64,000 nt of DNA from Oxalobacter formigenes. Its GTDB lineage: Bacteria > Pseudomonadota > Gammaproteobacteria > Burkholderiales > Burkholderiaceae_D. A program made the translations under genes and the position numbers. The notes beneath the pieces are model-generated. The model did no database searches. It was given only the letters and a program-made list of their open reading frames with translations, and was not told the DNA's origin. Location: positions 1,240,001 to 1,304,000 of the forward strand of contig NZ_CP018787.1 of assembly GCF_002127965.1 (NCBI RefSeq), written 5' to 3'. Positions within the stretch are counted from its first letter, which is position 1; every line of letters starts with the position of its first letter. Positions 1 to 7,983 of this stretch are shown here, piece by piece.

Positions 1-351
1 CGAGCCTCTCAGGCTTTCGGTGAGCCATTCGGGAAGGCCGATCTTCGACTGCAAATTCTGTTCGCCAGCCTGATGCAGACTGGCGGCCTGCAAGCCTTCA
101 GCGGCAAGTGCATGAAAGGGATTGTCGTCGGGCACGGTTTTCAGGCTTTCCAGCCCTTTTGCAAATGTGGGCGCTTTCCAGAAGGCGGCAATCTCTTTTG
201 ATAGGCCGTACAGCTTCCAGGCACGCCATGCCCGTAATGCGATGATTGTCCAGGATGCCACCGACATGACGAGAAGGAGCAGGGCAACGAATTTGATGAT
301 CCAGCCGCCCTGATTCCAGAGTGCCATGATGCCGTAGGGATTGTTTTCCAT
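1..351 (-). CDS. exbB: ExbB/TolQ-family proton channel, 5' part only
   Basis: This is the N-terminal 117 codons of a MotA/TolQ/ExbB inner-membrane protein; the rest lies beyond the left edge. The start ATG is at 351 and the frame stays open to base 1. Residues about 13-40 form a hydrophobic first transmembrane segment, after a short polar start, as in ExbB. It begins 26 bases after the stop of tonB on the same strand. ExbB forms the proton-driven motor that energises TonB for uptake through outer-membrane receptors. ExbB rather than TolQ is inferred from the neighbouring tonB, since the diagnostic second half is missing. Confidence 0.8.
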   Translation of the reverse strand, partial: MENNPYGIMALWNQGGWIIKFVALLLLVMSVASWTIIALRAWRAWKLYGLSKEIAAFWKAPTFAKGLESLKTVPDDNPFHALAAEGLQAASLHQAGEQNLQSKIGLPEWLTESLRGS

Positions 352-377
352 TCTTGTGTATTCCGTTCCTGTTTTAT

Positions 378-1217
378 TCAGTCGTCCAGCGAAAACCGGA
401 TTGGCTGGGCATACCAGTAAGGTATCGGTTTGCCGTTTCGTCTGGCTGGCACATAGCGCCAGTGGCGCACGGTTTTCATGGCCGAGTCGTCCAGTCTGAA
501 AAATCCACTCGACCGTTTCAGTTTCACTTCATCGACCCGGCCATCTGCCAGAATGTGAACCGAGAGAAGGACGGTGCCTTCTTCAGCCATCCGGCGCGAA
601 ACGGCAGGATACGGCGGTTTGGGATTGCTGAAAAAACCGGCTTCCGAGTAAGGGCCCGAAAACCCGCTGCCACCTTTACCCGAACCACCGGCCATGTTTG
701 TGCCGCTTGCGCTTCCTTGTCCTGATCTGTTGTCCGATCCATTGCCTGTACCGGCTGCCGTTCCCGGACTGCCTTGTGATGAGGCCGCCGAAGCCGGTTT
801 GGCTGTGCCTGTGGCACTTCCTGCATTTTTTCCCTGAGTCGAAAGAGGAGCCGAAGAAGAATTCTTTATCAGTTTTGCATCGGAAACAGCTTCCGATGGT
901 ACGGTTTGCCTTTTTTCTTTGCGACGGCCGGGTTCATCCGTTTTCGTTTGTTTTTCCATGCCGGGTGACCCACCAGCGGCCTCCGGAGCGCCAGTTTCTG
1001 CGCCTTTTTCACCGTTTCCTGTTCCGGAACCTCCGGAAAGCAGTATCCCTGTCATTGGAGGCATGATCCCGGATTCCGGTTCATTTCCATTCAAACCGAT
1101 CCAGCCGACCAGAAGAAGGTGACAGGCGAGCACCGCAGCCAGACTGATTTTCAATTCCCTTGAAAAGGAAAAGGTCTCTGTGCGTATGGGAAATGGCGGG
1201 TTCTGTCCTGAATTCAT
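378..1217 (-). CDS. tonB: TonB energy transducer
   Basis: This is a 279-residue periplasm-spanning protein that couples the ExbB/ExbD proton motor to TonB-dependent receptors. A single membrane anchor lies at about residues 23-42. It is followed by a long linker rich in Gly, Ser, Ala and Thr, where many TonBs have Pro-Lys repeats. The C-terminal TonB domain (about residues 205-279) shows the family pattern PYPAVSRRMAEEGTV and ends in YAQPIRFSLDD. I place the start at the ATG at 1217; the frame extends upstream only to a TTG at 1271 in front of non-conserved sequence. The gene is followed by exbB and is divergent from the Bcr/CflA exporter. The low-complexity linker is unusual but not unique. 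Confidence 0.88.
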   Translation of the reverse strand: MNSGQNPPFPIRTETFSFSRELKISLAAVLACHLLLVGWIGLNGNEPESGIMPPMTGILLSGGSGTGNGEKGAETGAPEAAGGSPGMEKQTKTDEPGRRKEKRQTVPSEAVSDAKLIKNSSSAPLSTQGKNAGSATGTAKPASAASSQGSPGTAAGTGNGSDNRSGQGSASGTNMAGGSGKGGSGFSGPYSEAGFFSNPKPPYPAVSRRMAEEGTVLLSVHILADGRVDEVKLKRSSGFFRLDDSAMKTVRHWRYVPARRNGKPIPYWYAQPIRFSLDD

Positions 1218-1386
1218 CGAAAAAAAGCCTGAAAAGGAATACTGTAAGAGTAGTAAACAGATATTAGGCAATAACAGCGGCTATTGTATCGTCGAAAGCC
1301 ATCGAAGAATATATGATAGAACAAGCCACTTGCCAGAAAGCATCGCTGCAGAGTATAAAGACTGTTTTTTCCTGCTTCTTACAGAT

Positions 1387-2589
1387 ATGAGTGAGGTTTT
1401 GCAAACGGATAAACCGGTCAGGATGAATTCCCGGCTGTTTTTACTGATCGCGATGGGCATGATGTCCGCGTTCGGGCCGTTTGTCACCGATTTTTATCTG
1501 CCCGGTTTGCCTGCTTTGGCTGCCTGGTTTGGAACGACGACATCATGGGTACAGTTGAGCCTGACAACCAGCATGATGGGACTGGCTGGCGGTCAGCTGA
1601 TCATCGGCCCTGCCAGCGACAAATATGGCAGAAGAGGGATGTTGCTCATCTCGATGGCACTATTCATTGTTTCGACGGTTGCCTGCCTTTTTTCATGGAA
1701 TATTGAATCCTTCGTATTTTTCCGGGTTTTTCAGGGGATTGCCGGAGCGGGGGGCGTTGTCATTTCGAAGTCAGTCGCAGCCGATCTGTATCAGGGCAAG
1801 GAGCTGGCGGATTTCTTTTCGCTTTTGATGGTCATTAACGGACTGGCGCCGATCATCGCGCCGGTTGTCGGCGGTTTTGTCATGAAATACACCGACTGGC
1901 AGGGTATTTTCCTTATCCTTCTCGGAATCGGTGTGATCCTTTTTATCGTGTCTCTGGTTTTCAGGGAATCGCTTCCGAAAGAGCGACGCATTGCAGGAAG
2001 CATTTTCAATTCATTCGGCAATTTCATCCCGATCATGAAAAATGGCCGCTTCATGAATTACGTCTGGATACAGATGTTTGCGATGGGTGTTTTTTTCACC
2101 TATATCGCCTCGTCCCCCTTTCTGATTCAGGAATATTTTCATCTCGATGCATTCATGTACAGCCTGTGTTTTGCCATCAATGCATCGGGCATGATTGTCG
2201 GCAGCCGTCTGACGCCGCGTTTCGACCGGGTTTTCAATGCGCTTTCAACAGGAGTTTACTGGCTGGCCGGTTCCAGCCTGTGTTTCGTCATCGTTCTGGT
2301 TTTGGGCTGGTCGTTTTATCTGCTTGAAGCGCTGCTTTTCCTGATGATGGTGGCGCTGGGCATGATCTTGCCGACCTCCACATCGCTGGCGCTGACACTG
2401 GAAAGGGCCAAAGCCGGAAGCGCTTCAGCCATCATCGGCTTTTTCCTGTTCATTTTCGGAGCCGTCGTTTCGCCGCTGACCGGTTTTGCCGACATGATTT
2501 TGTCCATCAGTGTCATGACACTGGTCTGTTGCGGACTTTCCCTCATTTTTCTTGTTATTGCCAAAAAACGGCTCAATACGCCGGATTGA
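1387..2589 (+). CDS. Bcr/CflA family multidrug MFS transporter
   Basis: This is a 400-residue inner-membrane drug:proton antiporter of the DHA1 (Bcr/CflA) type, with twelve predicted transmembrane segments. Early in the protein it has FVTDFYLPGLPALA, typical of this subfamily, followed by the MFS loop signature ASDKYGRRGML. The frame is open from 1180, but the first 69 codons are polar and overlap the tonB start region. I therefore start at the ATG at 1387; the ATG at 1423 is also possible. Neither has a strong ribosome site. Substrates of this family include bicyclomycin, chloramphenicol and sulfonamides, and the substrate here cannot be read from sequence. Confidence 0.85.
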   Translation: MSEVLQTDKPVRMNSRLFLLIAMGMMSAFGPFVTDFYLPGLPALAAWFGTTTSWVQLSLTTSMMGLAGGQLIIGPASDKYGRRGMLLISMALFIVSTVACLFSWNIESFVFFRVFQGIAGAGGVVISKSVAADLYQGKELADFFSLLMVINGLAPIIAPVVGGFVMKYTDWQGIFLILLGIGVILFIVSLVFRESLPKERRIAGSIFNSFGNFIPIMKNGRFMNYVWIQMFAMGVFFTYIASSPFLIQEYFHLDAFMYSLCFAINASGMIVGSRLTPRFDRVFNALSTGVYWLAGSSLCFVIVLVLGWSFYLLEALLFLMMVALGMILPTSTSLALTLERAKAGSASAIIGFFLFIFGAVVSPLTGFADMILSISVMTLVCCGLSLIFLVIAKKRLNTPD

Positions 2590-2777
2590 TGCTTTTTCCT
2601 GACTGAACGACTCCCTTGGGGAAGGTGTTTTTACACTCGAAAAGCATTGTGTTTTCAATGCACAAGCGTTGTAAATGCAGCAGTTTTCAATGTCACGTTT
2701 TTAAGAAATCACAGATGGTCTGACCGAATTCCCCTTTAATCGGGAGTAATTGGATACATATCAAGTTTTCACGTTTT

Positions 2778-2834
2778 GTCCTGCGCTCTAGTAGTGAAGT
2801 CTTCGTTTACAACCAATACAGGACTTCAGCAATG
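2778..2834 (+). promoter_or_regulatory. Self-complementary leader over the autotransporter ribosome site
   Basis: Two perfect but mutually exclusive stems can form just before the start codon at 2832. GTCCTG at 2778-2783 pairs with CAGGAC at 2819-2824. TGAAGTC at 2795-2801 pairs with GACTTCA at 2822-2828. Both right arms cover the likely ribosome binding site (AGGA, 2820-2823). The pairings are seen directly; a role in translational control is inference. Confidence 0.4.
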
Positions 2835-3605
2835 ATAAATAAACGCGTCATACCTTTTGCAGTCCCTTTATTGTTAAGCTTATTGATATCCAATCAGGTT
2901 TTTGCCGACGATATGTACGGCGAGATCGTGACGGACGATATTGTCTATGACAATAAAGTGATCCAGGTAGATAAACCGGCTGTGCCGGACGATGGCGGTT
3001 CCAGTACCGGGATTTTCATCAATTCTTCTACATACGATCCCGTAACGGTCCAGATTAATGATTCCCTGAAAATCAATGTCACTAACGGAACGTCTTTGGG
3101 ACAGACAACGGGCTTTTCTTCCGGGGACGACATTACGGTTACCGGAAAGAACATGGAAGTTTCCGCAACCGGCCAGGCTACCGGTACCGTCGTTCATGGC
3201 TTGTACGTACTGAATACGGTCAATCCCGGAACGCCGAGCAGTGCCAACTTTTCTGTCGATAACCTGACGGTCAGTGCCAATGCGCCGAATACTGAAGCCC
3301 GCGCTATCGAACTGGGCCGGGACATGAATATCGAAATGCGGGGTAAAACGCTCGATGTCCATGCGACCGGAAATAATGCCATTGGCATATATAGCTGGAG
3401 TCTGGCCGGGGATGCCAACCACACCGCCAACCTTCAGTACGATACGGTTAACGTCGAGGTCGGTGGAGCGGGACGGACAGGCACCTGGTATGCCTACAAC
3501 GGCATCTGGGCAAGTGAAGGCGTTGTCAATATCGATGCCAAAACGACCAACGTTTCCGTCAATGAAAACAATAATGTCGATGCCCATGCCCTGATTGCCA
3601 ATTGA
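2832..3605 (+). CDS. Autotransporter N-terminal fragment (signal peptide and passenger part)
   Basis: This is the 257-codon piece before the in-frame TGA. It carries a Sec signal peptide (MINKRVIPF, a hydrophobic core, then VFADD) and a passenger segment with repeated valine/asparagine-rich strands. Translated alone it would give an exported, probably unstable periplasmic fragment with no barrel to take it through the outer membrane. A ribosome site (AGGA) lies eight bases before the ATG. Confidence 0.6.
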   Translation: MINKRVIPFAVPLLLSLLISNQVFADDMYGEIVTDDIVYDNKVIQVDKPAVPDDGGSSTGIFINSSTYDPVTVQINDSLKINVTNGTSLGQTTGFSSGDDITVTGKNMEVSATGQATGTVVHGLYVLNTVNPGTPSSANFSVDNLTVSANAPNTEARAIELGRDMNIEMRGKTLDVHATGNNAIGIYSWSLAGDANHTANLQYDTVNVEVGGAGRTGTWYAYNGIWASEGVVNIDAKTTNVSVNENNNVDAHALIAN

Positions 3606-5225
3606 GTGGATGGCGCGATCAATATTACAGGTGACGCCAATATCAGTGCCGTCAACGGTAACGGCCTGACCTATGCCGCCCGTGTATTCAGTAACGGGAA
3701 AATCAAGATGGGCGATTATGGTACGGACGATGGTGCAACCCGTGTCGTCAAGGGACACATCCTTTCGCAGAACAGTGGCGACATTACCCTGAGCCTGACG
3801 AATAATGCGTCCAGCCTGACCGGTCGGGTCGTCGAGGCGGACGGTACGACCCATCTGACCGCGATAAACGGGGCAACGTGGAATGTGGCGGGCAACAGCC
3901 GGGTCACCAATTTTTATACCGGGAATAATGCCATCATCGACATGACGTATCTGCCCGGTAACTTCCAGACCTTGAAGATCGACAATCTGGAAGGTTCAGG
4001 GGGCTCGCTCTTCAAGCTCAAAACCGATATCGAGGGGGATGCATCCGATACGATCAAGGTCACTAACGGTACAGGCACCAACCGGATTCTCGTTCACAGT
4101 GTCGGTGCCGAACCGCAGCGCGAACGGATGAATACCTATCTGGCTGAAGTGGCCTCCGGCGACGCTTCATTCGTGCTGGAAAACCGGGCACGGCTGGTCG
4201 ATGCCGGTACTTACGTTTATGACCTGCATAACGAAACCAATGCCAATACCGGTGTCGGAACCGGCTGGTATCTGCAACGTACCGAACGGGAAATCCTGTC
4301 GCCTACGGCGGAAGCGGTCGTGACGCTGACAGGGATTGCTTCTTCCTATTCGATGTGGCACAGCCAGTTGGCCGATTTGCGCAAGCGTATGGGTGAAATC
4401 CGTTACGACGAGAAAAAGGACGGTTTCTGGTTCCGGGCATTTGGCCAGAAGGACAAGCTCGACGGTCTGGAAGATACCCGTTTCTCTCAGGACGTTTATG
4501 GCGCTTCAGCCGGTTTCGACCGTTTGGTCAAGCAGGATGCCAATAATGACTGGCTTTTCGGTGTCAAGGGCCAATATACGAAAGCCGATCAGGATCTTCA
4601 CGGATTATGGGGCGGCTCGGGCAAGAACGAATCCTTCGGACTGGCAGCCTATGCGACATGGAAACATACCGATGGCTGGTATGCTGACGGTGTGCTCTCC
4701 TGGGATCGGTATCATCAGAAAATCAGTGACCACATGCTCGACGGTACGCCGGTATCGGGTTCGTACAACCGTTATGCGCTCGGCGCCAGTATCGAGGCAG
4801 GCCGCCATTTCAAACTGGCCAATGACGTGTTCATCGAACCGCAACTCCAGTTGTCGTATTTCTGGCTGAAAGGCAAGAATTTCACGATGGATAACGGTTT
4901 GGCAGTCGATACCAAAAATGCCGATGTCGTAACAGGCCGTGCCGGTCTCGTCCTGGGCAAAAAATGGGAAATCAGCAAAAACCGTTATGTCCAGCCTTAC
5001 GTGAAAGGCGGTGTTATCCATGAATTCACGGGCGACGACAAAACGATCATCAATGCCGACAACGTTTTCAAAGGCGATATTTCCGGTACCCGTCCATATT
5101 ACGGTCTGGGCATCGACTGGAAATTCAACGATCAGGCACGTCTCTATGGCGAATTCGAACGTCAGGATGGCGACCATGTCCGGTCTCTCTGGAATGTCAA
5201 TGTCGGTCTGAGAGTATCGTTCTGA
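3606..5225 (+). CDS. Autotransporter C-terminal fragment (passenger remainder and beta-barrel)
   Basis: This is the same frame after the TGA, opening on a GTG directly behind it; 539 codons. The first half continues the passenger. From about nucleotide 4290 (ILSPTAEAVV) onward it is a pertactin-type outer-membrane barrel with alternating aromatic strands, ending in VSF. The piece has no signal peptide of its own and no clear ribosome site, so without read-through it should not reach the outer membrane. Confidence 0.6.
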   Translation: MDGAINITGDANISAVNGNGLTYAARVFSNGKIKMGDYGTDDGATRVVKGHILSQNSGDITLSLTNNASSLTGRVVEADGTTHLTAINGATWNVAGNSRVTNFYTGNNAIIDMTYLPGNFQTLKIDNLEGSGGSLFKLKTDIEGDASDTIKVTNGTGTNRILVHSVGAEPQRERMNTYLAEVASGDASFVLENRARLVDAGTYVYDLHNETNANTGVGTGWYLQRTEREILSPTAEAVVTLTGIASSYSMWHSQLADLRKRMGEIRYDEKKDGFWFRAFGQKDKLDGLEDTRFSQDVYGASAGFDRLVKQDANNDWLFGVKGQYTKADQDLHGLWGGSGKNESFGLAAYATWKHTDGWYADGVLSWDRYHQKISDHMLDGTPVSGSYNRYALGASIEAGRHFKLANDVFIEPQLQLSYFWLKGKNFTMDNGLAVDTKNADVVTGRAGLVLGKKWEISKNRYVQPYVKGGVIHEFTGDDKTIINADNVFKGDISGTRPYYGLGIDWKFNDQARLYGEFERQDGDHVRSLWNVNVGLRVSF

Positions 5226-5287
5226 CCGTTTTTGTTTCATGAAGGCGATGGTGCTTCCACCATCGCTGTGCATTGGCGGCAGGATAT

Positions 5288-5318
5288 AAAAAAACGGGAT
5301 CTCGTATCCCGTTTTTTT
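5288..5318. terminator. Bidirectional Rho-independent terminator
   Basis: AAAAAAACGGGAT and ATCCCGTTTTTTT form a perfect 13-bp stem around the loop CTCGT. The A-run and T-run make it usable from both sides. It separates the autotransporter (plus) from lplT (minus), which converge here. Confidence 0.9.
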
Positions 5319-5340
5319 GTTTTTCCCGTTTTAAGGAAAA

Positions 5341-6594
5341 TCAGTGACGCTTGTCTTCGCCGATCAGGTGGAGGGAATCCTGTTTTTTCTGGTTACAGGC
5401 ATGCCAGTACATGACGAGCAACATGGTCAGGGTGACGAAACTGCCGAAAAGGATAATGATGGCATTGGTGGACAGGTCAAGTGCGATCAGGAGTGAATAG
5501 ACACCCAGCATTGTCAAAATAGACAGGTTTTCGTTGAAGTTTTGTACGGCGATAGAGCTACCGGCAGACAGAAGTACATGACCCCGATGCTGGAGGAGGG
5601 CATTCATCGGCACGACGAAGAATCCTGCGAGGCCGCCGACAAGGACGAGAAGCGGATAAGCGAGCCAGACGGAATGTACCATCGTCATGACCATGACGAC
5701 GATGCCCATGGCCGCGCCGAGTTTCATGACCTTGAGGGAATTTTTCAGTTTGATGAATCTGGCTGCCGAGACGGCGCCGATGGCAATGCCGACCGCGACG
5801 ATCCCCTGCAGAAAGGCGGCCTTGTCCAGTGGCAGGCCAAGAGCATGTTGCGCCCATTTCAGCACGATAAACTGGAGTGTCGCGCCTGCTCCCCAGAAGA
5901 GGGTGGTGACGGCCAGTGAAATCTGGCCAAGCTTGTCGTGCCAGAGAGTGGTGAAGCTGTGATAGAAACTTTTCAGCAATGCGGCAGGGTTGAACGACTG
6001 TTTGGCATATCGCGCGCCGGGATCGGGAATACGCAGGTTAAAGAGCGCAGCCAGAATGTAAACCAGCATGATGACGGTCAGCGCGGCAATGGCCGGGGTA
6101 GCTTCCGCGAAATGGATCAGGCCGACCAGAAAGGCGGAAACGTGAGGGTTGATCAGCGCACCGCCCAGAACGGTTCCGAGAACGATGGAACTCACTGTCA
6201 GTCCTTCGATCCAGCCATTGGCGACGACGAGTTTTTCGGCTGGCAGCATTTCTGTCAGGATGCCATATTTCGCTGGGGAATAGGCGGCAGCGCCAAGCCC
6301 GACGATAGCGTAGGAAATCAGGGGATGAATGCCAGCGAAAATCAGGCTGCAACCAATGAATTTGACCGTATTGGTGATGAACATGACGCGGCCTTTTGGC
6401 ATCGAATCGGAAAAAGCGCCGACGAAAGCCGCCAGACAGACGTAAGAGAGTACGAAGAACAGCCGTAAAAGCGGCGTCATCCAGGCCGGAGAATCCATTT
6501 GGGCCAGAATGGCGATGGCAACGATCAGAAGCGCATTGTCCGCCAGCGAGGAAAAGAATTCCGCTGCCATGACAGCATAAAAGCCACGATTCAT
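5341..6594 (-). CDS. lplT: Lysophospholipid transporter LplT
   Basis: This is a 417-residue MFS-fold inner-membrane protein that flips lysophospholipids to the cytoplasmic face for re-acylation. The N-terminus has MNRGFYAVMAAEFFSSLADN and the first cytoplasmic loop has FSDSMPKGRVM, both typical of LplT. About twelve hydrophobic segments follow. It is somewhat longer than the approximately 400 residues of enteric LplT. In enterics lplT is coupled to aas (acyltransferase); no aas gene is adjacent here, so its acyltransferase partner must be encoded elsewhere. It is divergent from alr, with 270 bases between the two starts. Confidence 0.88.
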   Translation of the reverse strand: MNRGFYAVMAAEFFSSLADNALLIVAIAILAQMDSPAWMTPLLRLFFVLSYVCLAAFVGAFSDSMPKGRVMFITNTVKFIGCSLIFAGIHPLISYAIVGLGAAAYSPAKYGILTEMLPAEKLVVANGWIEGLTVSSIVLGTVLGGALINPHVSAFLVGLIHFAEATPAIAALTVIMLVYILAALFNLRIPDPGARYAKQSFNPAALLKSFYHSFTTLWHDKLGQISLAVTTLFWGAGATLQFIVLKWAQHALGLPLDKAAFLQGIVAVGIAIGAVSAARFIKLKNSLKVMKLGAAMGIVVMVMTMVHSVWLAYPLLVLVGGLAGFFVVPMNALLQHRGHVLLSAGSSIAVQNFNENLSILTMLGVYSLLIALDLSTNAIIILFGSFVTLTMLLVMYWHACNQKKQDSLHLIGEDKRH

Positions 6595-6732
6595 ATATTA
6601 CGGTCTTCTATAAACGTCAAAACCTCAAGTTTACAATATTAAGGATGGCCGGGTCAGATTTTTTTGTATTATGGAAAACTTCCAGATCGTTCTTCCGGCT
6701 GTCTTTTTTCATATTGTTTCAGGGCGAGATTG

Positions 6733-6850
6733 CCTCCCGCAAGGATGGGGGGTAATATGCTTTTATTTGCAGATAAGCCCGATTTCCGGGAGCCAGAATG
6801 GCTTGATCCGTATCGAATCACCCCGCAACGAGGCGGGTTTTATTTTTATT
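6733..6850 (+). promoter_or_regulatory. Hairpin-rich leader or small RNA ahead of alr
   Basis: Four short stems follow each other on the plus strand. They are CCTCCC/GGGGGG (6733-6738 with 6747-6752, one G-U pair), CCCG/CGGG (6778-6781 with 6787-6790), AGCCA/TGGCT (6791-6795 with 6799-6803) and CCCGC/GCGGG (6822-6826 with 6833-6837). The last is followed by a T-rich tract that ends 15 bases before the alr ATG. The arrangement fits either an attenuator leader for alr or a separate small RNA. It matches no riboswitch class I recognise. Confidence 0.4.
6821..6850 (+). terminator. Intrinsic terminator immediately upstream of alr
   Basis: A GC-rich stem (CCCGC, loop AACGAG, GCGGG) is followed by TTTTATTTTTATTT. 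It works only in the plus direction. It leaves no room for a full promoter before the alr start codon at 6865. Confidence 0.6.
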
Positions 6851-6864
6851 TGACAGTTTTTCCC

Positions 6865-7944
6865 ATGACCAGACCTTTAGTTGCCAATATCGACATCGCT
6901 GCCATGCAGCATAACCTTTCCGTCGTCCGTTCCACTGTCCCGAGAGCAAAAATATGGGGCGTCGTCAAGGCAAATGCCTACGGTCATGGTCTTGAACGTT
7001 CCGTTCGGGCATTGAACGATGCAGACGGTTTTGCACTGATCGAAATGGAATCGGCCATTCACCTGCGTGAAATCGGCTGGAAAAAGCCGATATTGCTGCT
7101 CGAAGGTTTTTTCTATGCCCATGAATTGCCGATTCTGGCCCGTTATAACATCGCTTTTGCCGTTCACTGTGACGAACAGATCGACATGCTCGAAAAATCC
7201 CGTCTCGATTTGCCGGTGGACGTTCACCTGAAAATGAATACGGGCATGAACCGGCTCGGTTTTCTTCCTGCAGAATATTCCAAAGCGTATGAACGCCTGA
7301 AAAAAATCCCGAATGTTCGGGAAATTTCCCATATGACCCACTTCGCCAACTCTGAAGTGTCAGGACATAAAAAAATGTCCGTTGAAGAACAATTGAAGCG
7401 CTTCGATTCCGGATCGGCCGGATTGCCGGGCGTTCGCAACCTGTCCAATTCCGGCGCCATTTTGCTCCATCCACAATTGCGCACCGACTGGGTTCGTCCC
7501 GGTGTCATGCTTTACGGTGGCACACCGGGTGGCAAGACAGCGGAAGAATACGGTCTGAAGCCGGTAATGACCCTGTCCAGCGAAATCATCCAGATCCAGA
7601 ACATCAACGAGGGCGATTCCGTTGGCTACGGCAGTATATTCACCGCAACCGGCCCGATGAAAATCGGTGTCGTCGCCTGTGGCTATGCCGACGGATATCC
7701 CCGTATGGCTCCGGAGGGAACCCACGTTATTGTCGATGGCGTGAAAACCCGTCTGGTCGGGCGCGTCTCGATGGATATGATCACGGTCGATCTGACGCCT
7801 GTGAAGGACGCCCACGTCGGCAGCAAGGTAACCCTGTGGGGCAATGAGTTGCCGATCGACGAGGTCGCAGAAGCGGCCGGTACGGTCGGATATGAACTCA
7901 TGTGCGCCCTGTCATTGCGCCCGAGAATCGTGGAATGCTGGTAG
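6865..7944 (+). CDS. alr: Alanine racemase
   Basis: This 359-residue PLP enzyme interconverts L- and D-alanine for peptidoglycan. The PLP-binding lysine is K35 in VVKANAYGHG, and the second catalytic base is Y255 in VGYGS. Both family motifs and the length (about 360) are intact. The frame is open from 6664, but MTRPLVANIDIAAMQHNL is the conserved N-terminus, so the start is the ATG at 6865. There is almost no Shine-Dalgarno sequence, and a terminator lies directly upstream, which suggests special control. radA follows 39 bases downstream and is probably co-transcribed. Confidence 0.95.
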   Translation: MTRPLVANIDIAAMQHNLSVVRSTVPRAKIWGVVKANAYGHGLERSVRALNDADGFALIEMESAIHLREIGWKKPILLLEGFFYAHELPILARYNIAFAVHCDEQIDMLEKSRLDLPVDVHLKMNTGMNRLGFLPAEYSKAYERLKKIPNVREISHMTHFANSEVSGHKKMSVEEQLKRFDSGSAGLPGVRNLSNSGAILLHPQLRTDWVRPGVMLYGGTPGGKTAEEYGLKPVMTLSSEIIQIQNINEGDSVGYGSIFTATGPMKIGVVACGYADGYPRMAPEGTHVIVDGVKTRLVGRVSMDMITVDLTPVKDAHVGSKVTLWGNELPIDEVAEAAGTVGYELMCALSLRPRIVECW

Positions 7945-7983
7945 AGGCATTCATTTAACGGCACACCTCATTGAACGAGATTT

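Larger units (their letters stand above)
2832..5225 (+). pseudogene. Autotransporter (type Va) interrupted by one in-frame TGA
   Basis: The reading frame runs from the ATG at 2832 to the TGA at 5223-5225 and is broken only by a TGA at 3603-3605. The intact product would be about 797 residues. Residues 1-26 are a signal peptide ending in VFADD. A passenger rich in Asn, Thr, Gly and Val, with beta-helix-like repeats, extends to about residue 480. The last 280 or so residues form an autotransporter beta-barrel that ends in the classic terminal Phe (GLRVSF). Such proteins expose or release their passenger at the cell surface. Composition and frame continue unchanged across the stop, so the break looks recent, or it may be a sequencing error or a recoded stop. 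A bidirectional terminator follows. Confidence 0.7.

Noticed and set aside
1180..1386. N-terminal extension of the Bcr/CflA exporter
   Set aside because: The 69 extra residues are polar, unlike the family, and overlap the tonB start and the shared promoter region.
2880..3854. 324-codon minus-strand frame across the autotransporter
   Set aside because: Antisense to the passenger region; its uninterrupted length follows from the repeat codons. It could tempt one to explain the TGA as a non-coding plus strand, but the signal peptide and barrel on the plus strand are unmistakable.
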